44,633 nucleotides of DNA from Mesoaciditoga lauensis cd-1655R = DSM 25116 (lineage in GTDB: Bacteria > Thermotogota > Thermotogae > Mesoaciditogales > Mesoaciditogaceae), in the NCBI RefSeq assembly GCF_000745455.1, contig NZ_JQJI01000018.1, forward strand, positions 1-44,633. Direction: 5' to 3'. This document shows, piece by piece, positions 25,205-34,187 of this stretch; position 1 is the first letter of the stretch; each line of letters starts with the position of its first letter. A program made the translations under genes and the position numbers. The notes beneath the pieces are model-generated. The model was not told the DNA's origin, ran no database searches, and saw only the letters and a program-made list of their open reading frames with translations.

Positions 25205-26482
25205 ATGAAAATCTGTGTTGTGGGTGGTGGTAGTAGCTATGAGCCAGAATTGTTGGATGGATTCTTCACCTATGAAAAAGAGATGAGCATCGATGAGATA
25301 CATCTTCTTGATGTTGAAGAAGGAAAAGAAAAACTTAAAATCGTAACTGATTTTGCAAAAAGAATGGCAAAGAAAAAAGGATCCAAAATAAAGATTTTTT
25401 CTTCGTTAGATGCAAAAGAGGCCATGTCAGATGCGGATTTTGTGATATTTCAATTTAGGCCTGGTTTTTTAGATGGCAGAGAAAGAGATGAAAAGATTCC
25501 ACTCGGTTATAACCTCATAGGCCAGGAAACAACAGGAATGGGCGGATTTGCGGCTGCCCTTAGGGGTTTCCCCATAATGGAAAAATATATTGAGTACGTT
25601 AGAAAATACGCTCCTAACGCTTTCGTGATCAACTTTACGAACCCTTCAGGACATATGAGTGAGTTTGTACTCAACTACCTTGAATTCAACAAATTCGTGG
25701 GTTTATGCAACATTCCAATAAACCTTATTCAGTACATAGCAGATACTTATAAGGTCGAAAGGGATAAAATATTTCTCAAATATTACGGATTGAATCATCT
25801 TAGTTTTGTGGAAAAGATATTTGTAAGTGGTAAAGATAAGAGCGAAGAAATGCTCGGTCGTTCTCGTGAAGCTTTAAAAGAAGAAGGATATCCAGAATGG
25901 GTTGTGGATGCTCTTCAACTTTATCCCAACTCGTATCTAAGATACTACTTCATGACGCAGACAATGCTTTCACACGAGTTGGAAGAGTTAGAAGAAGGGA
26001 AATTACGTTCAATGGTCGTAAAAGGCATAGAAAAAGAGCTTTTCAATATATATTCAAATCCGGATGTAGATGAAAAACCGAAGGAGCTTGAAAAAAGAGG
26101 TGGAGCTATGTACTCAACGGCAGCCGTTGAGTTAATGAGAGATATGATCACAGGCAGACATGCCCATCATGTTTTAAACGTTCGCAACAATGGAGGGATT
26201 GCGAACCTTCCTGATGATTACGTCTTGGAACTCTCTTGCGATGTTAATGGAGAGAACGTCTTCCCAATTTCTGTTGGAAATGCTCAACCTTTTGCTCTTG
26301 GAATTATCCATATCATCAAGCAATACGAAAGACTAACCATAGAAGCTTACAGAAGCGGATCAAAGAACAAAGCATTGCAAGCGATTCTTCTTCATCCACT
26401 TGGCCCGGGCATGGAAAAAGCCAGGGAATTTTTAGATGATCTGTTAAGGGCAAATAAAGGATGGATAAAAGAATTGAAATGA
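25205..26482 (+). CDS. GH4 glycosidase, 6-phospho-beta-glucosidase type (CNxP signature)
   Basis: 425 residues. An N-terminal NAD-binding fold (KICVVGGGSSYEPELLDGF), FVINFTNPSGHMSEFV (about 141-156), the metal-binding signature C168-N-I-P171 in GLCNIPINL, and YYGLNHLSF with H198. CNxP marks the 6-phospho-beta-glucosidase branch of family 4, which includes E. coli ChbF/CelF. These enzymes use NAD+ and Mn2+ and an oxidation-elimination route. With no PTS in sight, the phosphate may come from the kinase just upstream. Confidence 0.9.
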   Translation: MKICVVGGGSSYEPELLDGFFTYEKEMSIDEIHLLDVEEGKEKLKIVTDFAKRMAKKKGSKIKIFSSLDAKEAMSDADFVIFQFRPGFLDGRERDEKIPLGYNLIGQETTGMGGFAAALRGFPIMEKYIEYVRKYAPNAFVINFTNPSGHMSEFVLNYLEFNKFVGLCNIPINLIQYIADTYKVERDKIFLKYYGLNHLSFVEKIFVSGKDKSEEMLGRSREALKEEGYPEWVVDALQLYPNSYLRYYFMTQTMLSHELEELEEGKLRSMVVKGIEKELFNIYSNPDVDEKPKELEKRGGAMYSTAAVELMRDMITGRHAHHVLNVRNNGGIANLPDDYVLELSCDVNGENVFPISVGNAQPFALGIIHIIKQYERLTIEAYRSGSKNKALQAILLHPLGPGMEKAREFLDDLLRANKGWIKELK

Positions 26483-26490
26483 TATTTAAA

Positions 26491-26511
26491 TGGTCATGTA
26501 AAACATGACCA
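26491..26511 (+). promoter_or_regulatory. Perfect hairpin/palindrome before the SBP gene
   Basis: TGGTCATGT-AAA-ACATGACCA: a 9-bp perfect inverted repeat with a three-base loop, 8 bases after the GH4 stop and 29 bases before the binding-protein start. No T run follows, so a processing hairpin or an operator is more likely than a terminator. Confidence 0.5.
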
Positions 26512-26540
26512 CGTAAAAAATCGTGTGGGAGGTGTCAACT

Positions 26541-28196
26541 GTGAAGAAAGTTGTAGTGGTAACGCTACTGGTGTTTGTCATAGGTATAATGGCCTTTGGC
26601 AGTTCTGTGAAGTACGGAGGGGTAGTCAATCTCGGTGGAAGCGCTCCAACATATGTCGTCAATAATTTCAACCCTTTCAGTCCAAATCCAGATCCTGGAG
26701 TGCATTTTGTTTACGAACCTCTTATGTACGTTAACCCCCTGAATGGCAAAGTCACGCCATTTCTTGCTACATCGTACGAATGGTCAAATAACGGTCAAGT
26801 GCTAACTGTAACGATAAGACAAGGGGTAAAATGGAGTGATGGGGTTCCCTTCACGCCCGAAGACGTGGTGTTCACCTTTAACCTTCTGAAAAAATTTCCT
26901 GCATTGGATACGAATGGAGTATGGTCAAATCTTTCTGGCCTTCAAAGCGTTGAGGCAAATGGTCAAAAAGTCATCTTCAAATTCTCTCATCCCAACATTC
27001 CTGAATATTTCTATATTTTGCGTACTTTGATAGTCCCGGAGCATATATGGTCTAAAATAGAAAATCCAGTCAGTTTCTTGAATTCCAGCAACCCAGTTGG
27101 AACAGGGCCTTTCTTGAGAGAAACGTACAGCGTTGCAAACAATACCGAATATTTTGCCAAAAACCCTGGTTATTGGTGGAAAGGAAGGCCTTACATAGAT
27201 GGAATAAGAATCATCGGTAACACGTCAAACCAGGCTGCTTTCCTTCAGATGATCAAAGGTGAAACCGATCAAAACGATATAGCAATTGAAATGCCAGAAA
27301 AACTTTGGGTTTCAAGGGATCCAAAAACTCATATTCTGTTCTGGCCAGTCCATAGTGACAACATTTTGTACATGAACGACGCAAAGGAGCCATTTAAAGA
27401 GGCAACTTTCAGAAAAGCCATAGCGTTGGCAATAAACAAACGTTTGTTAGAAGATAGAGCTTATTTCGGTGCAGGCGGTTATGATATAAGTCAAACTCAA
27501 ATAATACCAGCGCAAAAAGACGAATGGTATGATCCTAGTTTGGCAGAAACAGATAAGCTTTACAACAGTTACAATCCTAAAAAAGCCATGGAACTCTTAA
27601 CTTCTATTGGTTATAAGAAAAACGAAAGTGGCATTCTCGAAAAAGATGGAAAAGCTTTACCAACTTTCCGTATACTGGTAGGAGCCGGATGGACAGATTT
27701 TATAACGATGGCTCAAATAATTTCTCAAGAACTCAAAGATATAGGAATTCAAACCACAATAGTTCAACAGTCTTATAACACTTATTTGCAACAGTTGATG
27801 ACGGGAGATTTTGATATGGCAATAGGTTGGCCGCCAAATACAGGACCTACCCCGTTCTATGCCTATTATTCAGAATTCAATCCCTCTTTCTCCGCACCGC
27901 TTGGAAAGACAGCCATTTCTGATTACAGCCGCTATACAAATTCGATTATAACGGAGGCTCTTAGAACTTTCTCGTCTTCTAGTGATAAGGAAACTCAAAA
28001 AGAAGCAATGTACAAGATTGAAAAGACCGTCTTGAATGATTTGCCAGCTATAGTTCTTACCACGCGAACAGGCTTTGATCTTTACAACGCTTCAAAATTT
28101 GTAGGATGGCCAACTATTTCCAATCCTTACAGTAATGGTTGGAATGGTACAGGTCTTGGCATGTTACCAGTTGTTTTAACACTTCATCTCAGATAA
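26541..28196 (+). CDS. Family 5 (Opp/Dpp-type) solute-binding protein, probable oligosaccharide binder
   Basis: 551 residues with an N-terminal signal sequence (KKVVVVTLLVFVIGIMAFGSS). Family landmarks are TPFLATSYEWSNNGQVLTVTIRQGVKWSDGVPFTPEDVVFTF and FRKAIALAINKRLL. GTG 26541 is chosen over 26523 because GGGAGGTG is six bases upstream and the signal peptide then starts with MKK. In Thermotogota, Opp-type binding proteins often carry oligosaccharides rather than peptides; the sugar-enzyme context supports that here. Confidence 0.9.
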   Translation: MKKVVVVTLLVFVIGIMAFGSSVKYGGVVNLGGSAPTYVVNNFNPFSPNPDPGVHFVYEPLMYVNPLNGKVTPFLATSYEWSNNGQVLTVTIRQGVKWSDGVPFTPEDVVFTFNLLKKFPALDTNGVWSNLSGLQSVEANGQKVIFKFSHPNIPEYFYILRTLIVPEHIWSKIENPVSFLNSSNPVGTGPFLRETYSVANNTEYFAKNPGYWWKGRPYIDGIRIIGNTSNQAAFLQMIKGETDQNDIAIEMPEKLWVSRDPKTHILFWPVHSDNILYMNDAKEPFKEATFRKAIALAINKRLLEDRAYFGAGGYDISQTQIIPAQKDEWYDPSLAETDKLYNSYNPKKAMELLTSIGYKKNESGILEKDGKALPTFRILVGAGWTDFITMAQIISQELKDIGIQTTIVQQSYNTYLQQLMTGDFDMAIGWPPNTGPTPFYAYYSEFNPSFSAPLGKTAISDYSRYTNSIITEALRTFSSSSDKETQKEAMYKIEKTVLNDLPAIVLTTRTGFDLYNASKFVGWPTISNPYSNGWNGTGLGMLPVVLTLHLR

Positions 28197-28204
28197 ATTC
28201 CATG

Positions 28205-28238
28205 ACAAAAGGCATTGCCAAAAGGCAGTGCCTTTTGT
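28205..28238 (+). terminator. Stem-loop after the first binding-protein gene
   Basis: A 15-bp stem with one G.T pair (28205-28219 with 28224-28238, AAAA loop) lies in the gap before the permease gene. It ends in CCTTTTGTTAAAT, so it may partly stop transcription or protect the upstream mRNA. This would let the binding protein be made in excess of the permeases. Confidence 0.65.
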
Positions 28239-28279
28239 TAAATCTGTAGATAGAGAGAGGCAGAGAGGAGGATCCATCT

Positions 28280-29254
28280 TTGAAATACCTGTTGAATAAA
28301 ATTGCTTTCTTCCTTATAACGCTATGGGTGGCCATGACTATAAATTTTATGTTACCACGTCTCATGCCGGGAAACCCTGCAATTGCAATGATCGCAAGAT
28401 ATAAGGGAAGAATAAGCATCCAGGCGTTACATTCCATTGAGGTGGCTTTTGGATTGAACGTTCATCAGAACATCTTTCAACAGTACATCTCTTACATTGG
28501 GCGCACTCTAACTTTTAACTTTGGGACTTCATTGGTTTATTATCCTTTATCCGTTTCTGAAGAGATAGCCATTCATATGCCCTGGACAATAGGGTTAATG
28601 GGTATAACAACCGTGATTTCTTTTATCGCAGGCACATGGATAGGAATCAAAGCGGCTTGGAGAAGAAATTCTCCGCTAAGTAGTTCAAGCGTTGTTATAA
28701 GTCTTTTTCTGAACAGCGTCCCTTATTTTTGGATCGCCCTTCTATTTCAATACATCTTTGGATTTGTGCTGGGTTGGTTTCCCATTTCAGGGGCTTATTC
28801 CATTACCCAAACAGGAGGATTGAATCTAATCGGGTCCATACTTTATCATGCTATTTTGCCGTCCTTAACCATTTTCATCACTTCAATGGGTGGTTGGATA
28901 CTAACAATGAGAAATAACATGATTGACGAGCTCTCAAGTGATTATTCTGTTTTTGCCTATGCCAAAGGCCTTCCTGAGAAAAGAATTGAATACAATTACG
29001 TTGCTCGAAATGCGATATTACCAAATTTTACTCAATTTGCCATGGCAATAGGTTTTATCGTTAGTGGTGCACTTCTTACAGAAATGGTTTTTTCATATCC
29101 CGGGATTGGATACGTTTTGTATCAATCAGTCATAGGATTGGATTATCCGTTAATGCAGGCTTTGTTTTTCTTCATAACTCTTTCGGTACTTGTTGCGAAT
29201 TTTATAATGGATCTCCTTTACATATTGGTTGATCCGAGGGTAAGGGTGGAATAA
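28280..29254 (+). CDS. ABC transporter permease, DppB/OppB type
   Basis: 324 residues with about six membrane segments. The N-terminus KIAFFLITLWVAMTINFMLPRLMPGNP is typical of DppB. The coupling loop toward the ATPase is seen in YSVFAYAKGLPEKRIEYNYVARNAILP, and the ending is VDPRVRVE. TTG 28280 follows GAGAGGAGGATCC. It is the first membrane subunit of the five-gene importer. Confidence 0.93.
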   Translation: MKYLLNKIAFFLITLWVAMTINFMLPRLMPGNPAIAMIARYKGRISIQALHSIEVAFGLNVHQNIFQQYISYIGRTLTFNFGTSLVYYPLSVSEEIAIHMPWTIGLMGITTVISFIAGTWIGIKAAWRRNSPLSSSSVVISLFLNSVPYFWIALLFQYIFGFVLGWFPISGAYSITQTGGLNLIGSILYHAILPSLTIFITSMGGWILTMRNNMIDELSSDYSVFAYAKGLPEKRIEYNYVARNAILPNFTQFAMAIGFIVSGALLTEMVFSYPGIGYVLYQSVIGLDYPLMQALFFFITLSVLVANFIMDLLYILVDPRVRVE

Positions 29255-29257
29255 GTC

Positions 29258-30103
29258 ATGAAATATCTTAACATATTTTTAAAGGATAAAAGGATATTTG
29301 CCGGCACGTCTATATTACTTCTGTTAATAATAGTTGCCATTTTTGCTCCGTATATAGCACCTTATTCACCTCATTATATGGGATTTGTTCCCTTGCAACC
29401 TCCATCTCTTAAACACCTTCTTGGAACTACTGCCACAGGACAAGACGTTTTTTCGCGAGTCATTTGGGGAACCAGGATATCTTTGCTTGTAGGACTGTTA
29501 GTTGGGGCGTTCACAACTATAATTTCGGTAGCGTTGGCACTTTTTTCCGGCTTTTTTGGTGGCATAGTCGATAACATAATCTCCTTGATCATAAACGTTT
29601 TCTTGGTAATACCCCCCCTTCCGCTGATGATAGTTCTTGCCGCGTATATGCCAAACAAGGGGATGTGGTCGATAATATTCGTTATAACCATTACCGGTTG
29701 GGCGTGGGGGGCAAGAACTTTAAGACCTCAGGTGATGTCCATAAGAAACAGGGATTTCGTCAACGCATCTGTTATCGTTGGAGAAAATTCTTTCCATATC
29801 ATCTTTGTGGACATTCTTCCTCATATTCTCGGGCTCGTCGTTGCAAATTTCTTTGGAACTGCGATGTATGCGGTAATAAGTGAAGCCGGCCTTGAATTCA
29901 TAGGACTCGGAAACGTCAACGATATATCGTGGGGAACCATTCTCTATTGGGCCGAAAACGATCAAGCCATATTCTTTGGGTTATGGAGTTGGCTATTGGT
30001 ACCTGGAGTTTTGATAGCTTTATTGGGAACATCTATGGCCCTCATGAACTTTGCCGTAGACGAAATAATAAATCCAAAACTTAAAGGTGAGAAAAATGGC
30101 TAA
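29258..30103 (+). CDS. ABC transporter permease, DppC/OppC type
   Basis: 281 residues. The N-terminal segment ends in APYSPHYMGF, followed by HLLGTTATGQDVFSRVIWGTRISLLVG, which is diagnostic for DppC-type permeases. The coupling loop is seen in DFVNASVIVGENSFHIIFVDILPHI. It starts three bases after the dppB-like stop and overlaps the next ATPase gene by 8 bases. Confidence 0.93.
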   Translation: MKYLNIFLKDKRIFAGTSILLLLIIVAIFAPYIAPYSPHYMGFVPLQPPSLKHLLGTTATGQDVFSRVIWGTRISLLVGLLVGAFTTIISVALALFSGFFGGIVDNIISLIINVFLVIPPLPLMIVLAAYMPNKGMWSIIFVITITGWAWGARTLRPQVMSIRNRDFVNASVIVGENSFHIIFVDILPHILGLVVANFFGTAMYAVISEAGLEFIGLGNVNDISWGTILYWAENDQAIFFGLWSWLLVPGVLIALLGTSMALMNFAVDEIINPKLKGEKNG

Positions 30104-31103
30104 AATTCTTCAAGTTAAAAATCTGAACGCTGGCTACGAATTCAACGGCACTACCATTTACGCTGTTCGAAACGTCTCATTTGATCTTGAAAAAGGGGAA
30201 TTTTTGGGAATAGCCGGTGAGTCCGGATGTGGGAAGTCTACCCTCGCTTTTTCGATATCACGATTGCTTAAGTCACCAGGTAAAATCTTCAGTGGAGAGG
30301 TGTTTTTCGAGGGGAAAAATATCCTCAAGATGAAAGAAGAAGAGGTAAGGCAACTTCGCTGGAAAGAATTTTCAATAGTGTTTCAAGCTTCCATGAACGT
30401 GTTAAATCCAATAATGAAGGTTAAAGATCAAATCTACGATGCAATCACGTATCATTCCCATGAATACGATGAGAGGCTTTATGAGCGTGCTAAAGAACTT
30501 ATGGAATATGTGAACATCTCACCAAAATATTTAGAAGCTTATCCTCATCAATTAAGTGGCGGAATGAAACAAAGGGTGGTAATCGCCATTGCGCTAGCGT
30601 TAAACCCTAAACTCATCATAATGGACGAACCCACCACGGCACTGGATGTGGTCGTTCAGAGAAGAATACTACAACAAGTCGATAAATTGAGAAAGAAATT
30701 CGGATTTGCCGTTATCTTTATAACACACGACCTATCATTGCTTATAGAAATTTCAGATACCCTGATGATCATGTATGCAGGACGCATAGTAGAAAAGTGT
30801 GCTGCAAGGGAAATATTTGCCAAACCACTTCATCCCTATACGTACGGCTTAATGAATTCATTCCCACCTTTGACGGGAAAAAGAAAAAGACTCCATGGAA
30901 TTCCGGGTTATCCTCCAGATCTCTCCCATTCCATTCAGGGCTGTGCATTTTACGAACGCTGTTCAAAAGCGATAAAAGGAAAGTGCGATGTGGTTGAACC
31001 AGAACTTGTGGAAGTTGAACCTCAGCACTTAGTTGCCTGTAATTTGTATGAAGAAAGCTATAAGGAAGGTGCTAAAGATGGAACTCCTGCAAGCGGACGT
31101 TAA
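30096..31103 (+). CDS. ABC transporter ATPase, DppD/OppD type
   Basis: 335 residues. Walker A GESGCGKST, signature LSGGMKQRVVIAIALALNP, Walker B LIIMDEPTTALD and the oligopeptide-family C-terminal Fe-S-type Cys region (GCAFYERCSKAIKGKCDVVEPE...VACNL). ATG 30096 follows AAAGGTGAG. It pairs with the following DppF-like ATPase. Confidence 0.94.
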   Translation: MAKILQVKNLNAGYEFNGTTIYAVRNVSFDLEKGEFLGIAGESGCGKSTLAFSISRLLKSPGKIFSGEVFFEGKNILKMKEEEVRQLRWKEFSIVFQASMNVLNPIMKVKDQIYDAITYHSHEYDERLYERAKELMEYVNISPKYLEAYPHQLSGGMKQRVVIAIALALNPKLIIMDEPTTALDVVVQRRILQQVDKLRKKFGFAVIFITHDLSLLIEISDTLMIMYAGRIVEKCAAREIFAKPLHPYTYGLMNSFPPLTGKRKRLHGIPGYPPDLSHSIQGCAFYERCSKAIKGKCDVVEPELVEVEPQHLVACNLYEESYKEGAKDGTPASGR

Positions 31104-32076
31104 AGTGAAAGCACTGATGAAAATTGAGAATTTGAACAAAATATTTGTGATCGGGACTTTGAAGAGAAAATACGTTCATGCGATCAACGATCTAAGCTTG
31201 GATATTGGCTACAAAGAAGTTGTAGCACTTGTTGGAGAGTCTGGTAGTGGAAAAACCACGGTGGCGAGGGTAATATCAAAATTGTACCGTCCAACATCTG
31301 GAAAAATATATCTGGAGGGAGAGGAAGTTGGGAAAAAAATGCGGCGTTCAGCTCTTCTTGATTACAGAAAGAAAGTGCAGATGATCTTTCAGGATCCTTT
31401 TTCTTCACTGAATCCCCTTTACCCGGCAAGTTATGCCGTGTTGAGACCATTAAAAGTACACAGAATTGCAAATTCCAAAAAAGAACGAGAAGAGATGGCA
31501 AAAAATGTTCTTGAAGAGTGCGGGCTGATGCCAGCAGAGAATTTTTTGAGCCGCTATCCTTATGAACTTAGTGGAGGGCAAAGACAAAGGCTGGGTATAG
31601 CACGTGCTCTAGCAACTCGGCCAAAACTCGTTTTAGCCGATGAGCCCACTTCAATGCTAGACGTATCCATAAGACTGGATATCATGAACCTTATGTTGGA
31701 CTTAAAGGAAAAAGAGGGAATATCTTATCTTTTTATAACACACGATCTTGCAGGAGCGCACTATATGGCTGATAGAATAGCCATTATGTACGCAGGCCAT
31801 CTTATGGAAATTGGCCCTTCTGACAACGTTATAAATTTTCCAAAACATCCTTATACTCAGTTGCTTAAAAAAGCTGCCCCTAAGCCTGAAGCCGATCTAG
31901 AACCGGAAAAAATAGAAGTGGGAGGAGAAGTGCCGGATCTCACCAATCTTCCAAAGGGTTGTCCTTTTGAGCCCAGGTGTCTATTTGCAAGACCAGAATG
32001 CAAAGAAGGACTCCCGAAAATGGTAAAGGTAGGAGAAAACCATTACGTGAGGTGCTTACTTTATAAAGAAGAATAA
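31078..32076 (+). CDS. ABC transporter ATPase, DppF/OppF type
   Basis: 332 residues. Walker A GESGSGKTT, Q-loop IFQDPFSSLNPLYP, signature LSGGQRQRLGIARALATRP, Walker B LVLADEPTSMLD and a C-terminal Cys-bearing tail (CPFEPRCLFARPECKEG). ATG 31078 fits GGAAGGTG upstream and overlaps the preceding gene by 26 bases; ATG 31117 is a possible alternative. It completes the Opp-type importer. The second importer in this cluster has no ATPase of its own. Confidence 0.93.
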   Translation: MELLQADVKVKALMKIENLNKIFVIGTLKRKYVHAINDLSLDIGYKEVVALVGESGSGKTTVARVISKLYRPTSGKIYLEGEEVGKKMRRSALLDYRKKVQMIFQDPFSSLNPLYPASYAVLRPLKVHRIANSKKEREEMAKNVLEECGLMPAENFLSRYPYELSGGQRQRLGIARALATRPKLVLADEPTSMLDVSIRLDIMNLMLDLKEKEGISYLFITHDLAGAHYMADRIAIMYAGHLMEIGPSDNVINFPKHPYTQLLKKAAPKPEADLEPEKIEVGGEVPDLTNLPKGCPFEPRCLFARPECKEGLPKMVKVGENHYVRCLLYKEE

Positions 32077-32107
32077 GATTTGAAAAATCCTAGAGGAGGT
32101 TTTGACG

Positions 32108-32833
32108 ATGGAAAAAGAGATGATCGATTTCATACATAAGGCCCTTCCGCTACCAAACATAGAAGAAAGAAAAAATGTTGTATGTGTCCTGCCACACCCA
32201 GATGATGGAGAAATCGGGGCAGGTGGTACCGTTGCCAAATTAAAAAGTAAAGGTGCAACGGTAAGATATGTTCTCGTTACCGATGGAGGCGCCGGTATCA
32301 GAGGAAAAAGTAGGGAAGAAACAAAGAAGATCAGAAAAAAGGAGCAGGAAACAGCCGCTAGCATATTAGGTATTGATGAGATAAGATGGTTGAACTACCC
32401 TGACGGTGGAGAATACGAGTTAAAAAATGTCAGAGAAAATCTAAGTGAGATATTTAACGACATCAAGCCAGATTTGATCATAACCGTCGATCCATTTTTA
32501 CCCTACGAATCTCATCCTGATCATAAAATATGCGGATTAGCCACTATTCAAACTCTCTTATTCGATTATCATAATCCATCCGTTCCGATTGCTTTCTTTT
32601 TCACAGCATATCCAAATCAATTTATATGTGTTGAAAAACAATGGGACAAAAAGTTTGAATCCATTTTTTCTCATAAGAGCCAAATTGGTCCTGAAATAGC
32701 CGAAATATTCAAAAAGTATTTTGAGACAAAAGGCAATATTTACGGAAGAAAAATAGGTTGTAAATATGCGGAAGGGTTTAAGGTTCTAATTCCCTTAATG
32801 CTTCATGCCTTTGAAGAAACCTTATGGATATAG
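32108..32833 (+). CDS. PIG-L/LmbE-family deacetylase, probable N-acetylhexosamine deacetylase
   Basis: 241 residues. The zinc motif PHPDDGEIG (about 29-37) and the later HPDHK supply the His-Asp-Asp-His set of the PIG-L family, and the TDGGAGIRGKSREE loop is present. Known members deacetylate GlcNAc groups, including the archaeal diacetylchitobiose deacetylase of chitin breakdown. ATG 32108 has GGAGGT seven bases upstream. No signal peptide is seen, so it acts in the cytosol, after import. Substrate is inferred from the cluster. Confidence 0.88.
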   Translation: MEKEMIDFIHKALPLPNIEERKNVVCVLPHPDDGEIGAGGTVAKLKSKGATVRYVLVTDGGAGIRGKSREETKKIRKKEQETAASILGIDEIRWLNYPDGGEYELKNVRENLSEIFNDIKPDLIITVDPFLPYESHPDHKICGLATIQTLLFDYHNPSVPIAFFFTAYPNQFICVEKQWDKKFESIFSHKSQIGPEIAEIFKKYFETKGNIYGRKIGCKYAEGFKVLIPLMLHAFEETLWI

Positions 32834-32851
32834 GAAGGAGGAGGTAAAAAA

Positions 32852-34114
32852 ATGAAAAGAATTTTAGGTGTAAGCTTATTACTTCTTTTTTGCATCTCTT
32901 CTTTGTTTTTCGCCCGCACAACGGTAACTTTTATGACCGATTGGACGGGACCTGAACTCAACGTAATCACTTCTATAGCAGAACAGTTCAATTCTTCACA
33001 AAACAAATATACTCTTAAAGTGGTGACTGTAAGCAATCTCGCAGAAAAATTCTTAACTTCGCTTGCAGCTGGAAATCCTCCAGATATTCTCCATGCAAAT
33101 CATCAATATATAGCACCACTTGTGGCAATGAATGCTGTTGAACCGATCGATGATGTCACAAAATATGGAGCCAACTTGAATGAATACCGTGAAGAAGTCT
33201 TAAAAAGCGCTCAGTATCACAATCATCTCTATGCTATTCCCATGAAACTGGATATATTTGGACTTTTTTGGAACAAGGAATTATTCGAAAAGGCCGGCTT
33301 AGACCCTAATCACCCACCCGCAACTTTAGAAGAGTTAAAGGAATATGCGAAAAAGCTTACAAAGCGTGATTCCAACGGTGATATAAAGCTTCTTGGATTT
33401 GATCCGGGTTACAGCGATAAATGGACGTGGGCATATGTATGGCCATATTACTTTGGAGGAAAAGTTGTAGATGAAAAGACGGGGGCGATAACGGCTAACA
33501 GCCCAATATGTATAAAATCCTATGAATGGTTCCAAGACTTATCAAAGATGTACGGAACGAAGGAGCAGCTAGAAAAATTCGTGGGGGGTTACGGTCCTTA
33601 TTGGTCGGCAAGTAATCCTTTTATAGCGGGAAAAGTGGCCATGACATTTGGGGGAGATTGGATCGCGAAAATAATCGATCTTTACAACCCGACCATGAAG
33701 TGGGGCTTTTCCTGGTTTCCAAGCGCTGATGGCAGCGCAAAAGCTTACACAGAAATAGACATGGCTGTCATTCCAAAAGGGGCCAAACATGTAAAGGGGG
33801 CTAAAGAATTTTTGGCATTTCTCTCAAAACCACAGAATCTTCTTAAATTTCTTACACCTGTTCCTGTCCTGAAAGAAGAATACGTTAAGAAATATGAAAA
33901 ATTCATGGTTACATATCCCCATAGAAAACTTTTCACTGAAATTTTCGATAAAGTCCATCTTTTCTTTGCGCCTACCACGCCAGTGTGGCAAAAGTACAAC
34001 GATTTTTTAAAGAGTGCCTTTCTTGATGTGATATTTTTGAGAACATCTCCAAAAGATGCGCTCAATACCGTTCAAGAGAAAATGAAAAGAGTCTTGCAGA
34101 TGATGGGACAGTAA
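32852..34114 (+). CDS. Family 1 sugar ABC transporter substrate-binding protein
   Basis: 420 residues with a signal sequence (KRILGVSLLLLFCISSLFFA), then TVTFMTDWTGPELNVITSIAEQFN and the usual hinge region YAIPMKLDIFGLFWNKELFEKAGL. It belongs to the maltose/multiple-sugar (CUT1) binding-protein group, with no lipobox Cys at the expected place. GGAGGAGG precedes the ATG. It starts the second importer of the cluster. Confidence 0.92.
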   Translation: MKRILGVSLLLLFCISSLFFARTTVTFMTDWTGPELNVITSIAEQFNSSQNKYTLKVVTVSNLAEKFLTSLAAGNPPDILHANHQYIAPLVAMNAVEPIDDVTKYGANLNEYREEVLKSAQYHNHLYAIPMKLDIFGLFWNKELFEKAGLDPNHPPATLEELKEYAKKLTKRDSNGDIKLLGFDPGYSDKWTWAYVWPYYFGGKVVDEKTGAITANSPICIKSYEWFQDLSKMYGTKEQLEKFVGGYGPYWSASNPFIAGKVAMTFGGDWIAKIIDLYNPTMKWGFSWFPSADGSAKAYTEIDMAVIPKGAKHVKGAKEFLAFLSKPQNLLKFLTPVPVLKEEYVKKYEKFMVTYPHRKLFTEIFDKVHLFFAPTTPVWQKYNDFLKSAFLDVIFLRTSPKDALNTVQEKMKRVLQMMGQ

Positions 34115-34119
34115 AAGAT

Positions 34120-34159
34120 AAGCAAGAAGTGTCCTGGTTAAACCAGACACTTCTTGCTT
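34120..34159 (+). terminator. Strong stem-loop after the second binding-protein gene
   Basis: An inverted repeat of about 17 bp with one bulged C (34120-34137 with 34143-34159) follows the stop by five bases and is followed by TTAAGTTAA. As after the first binding protein, it may attenuate transcription into the permeases or protect the upstream mRNA. Confidence 0.7.
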
Positions 34160-34187
34160 TAAGTTAATCCAATATGGAGGGATACGA

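Noticed and set aside
24236-26482. Idea that the GH4/kinase pair belongs to a PTS operon
   Set aside because: No EI, HPr, EIIA, EIIB or EIIC-like protein occurs in the window; transport is by ABC and MFS proteins.
28205-28238. Stem-loop as the end of the sugar operon
   Set aside because: The same-strand genes continue directly with the matching permeases, and no T run follows the stem, so it is more likely an internal attenuator or stabiliser.
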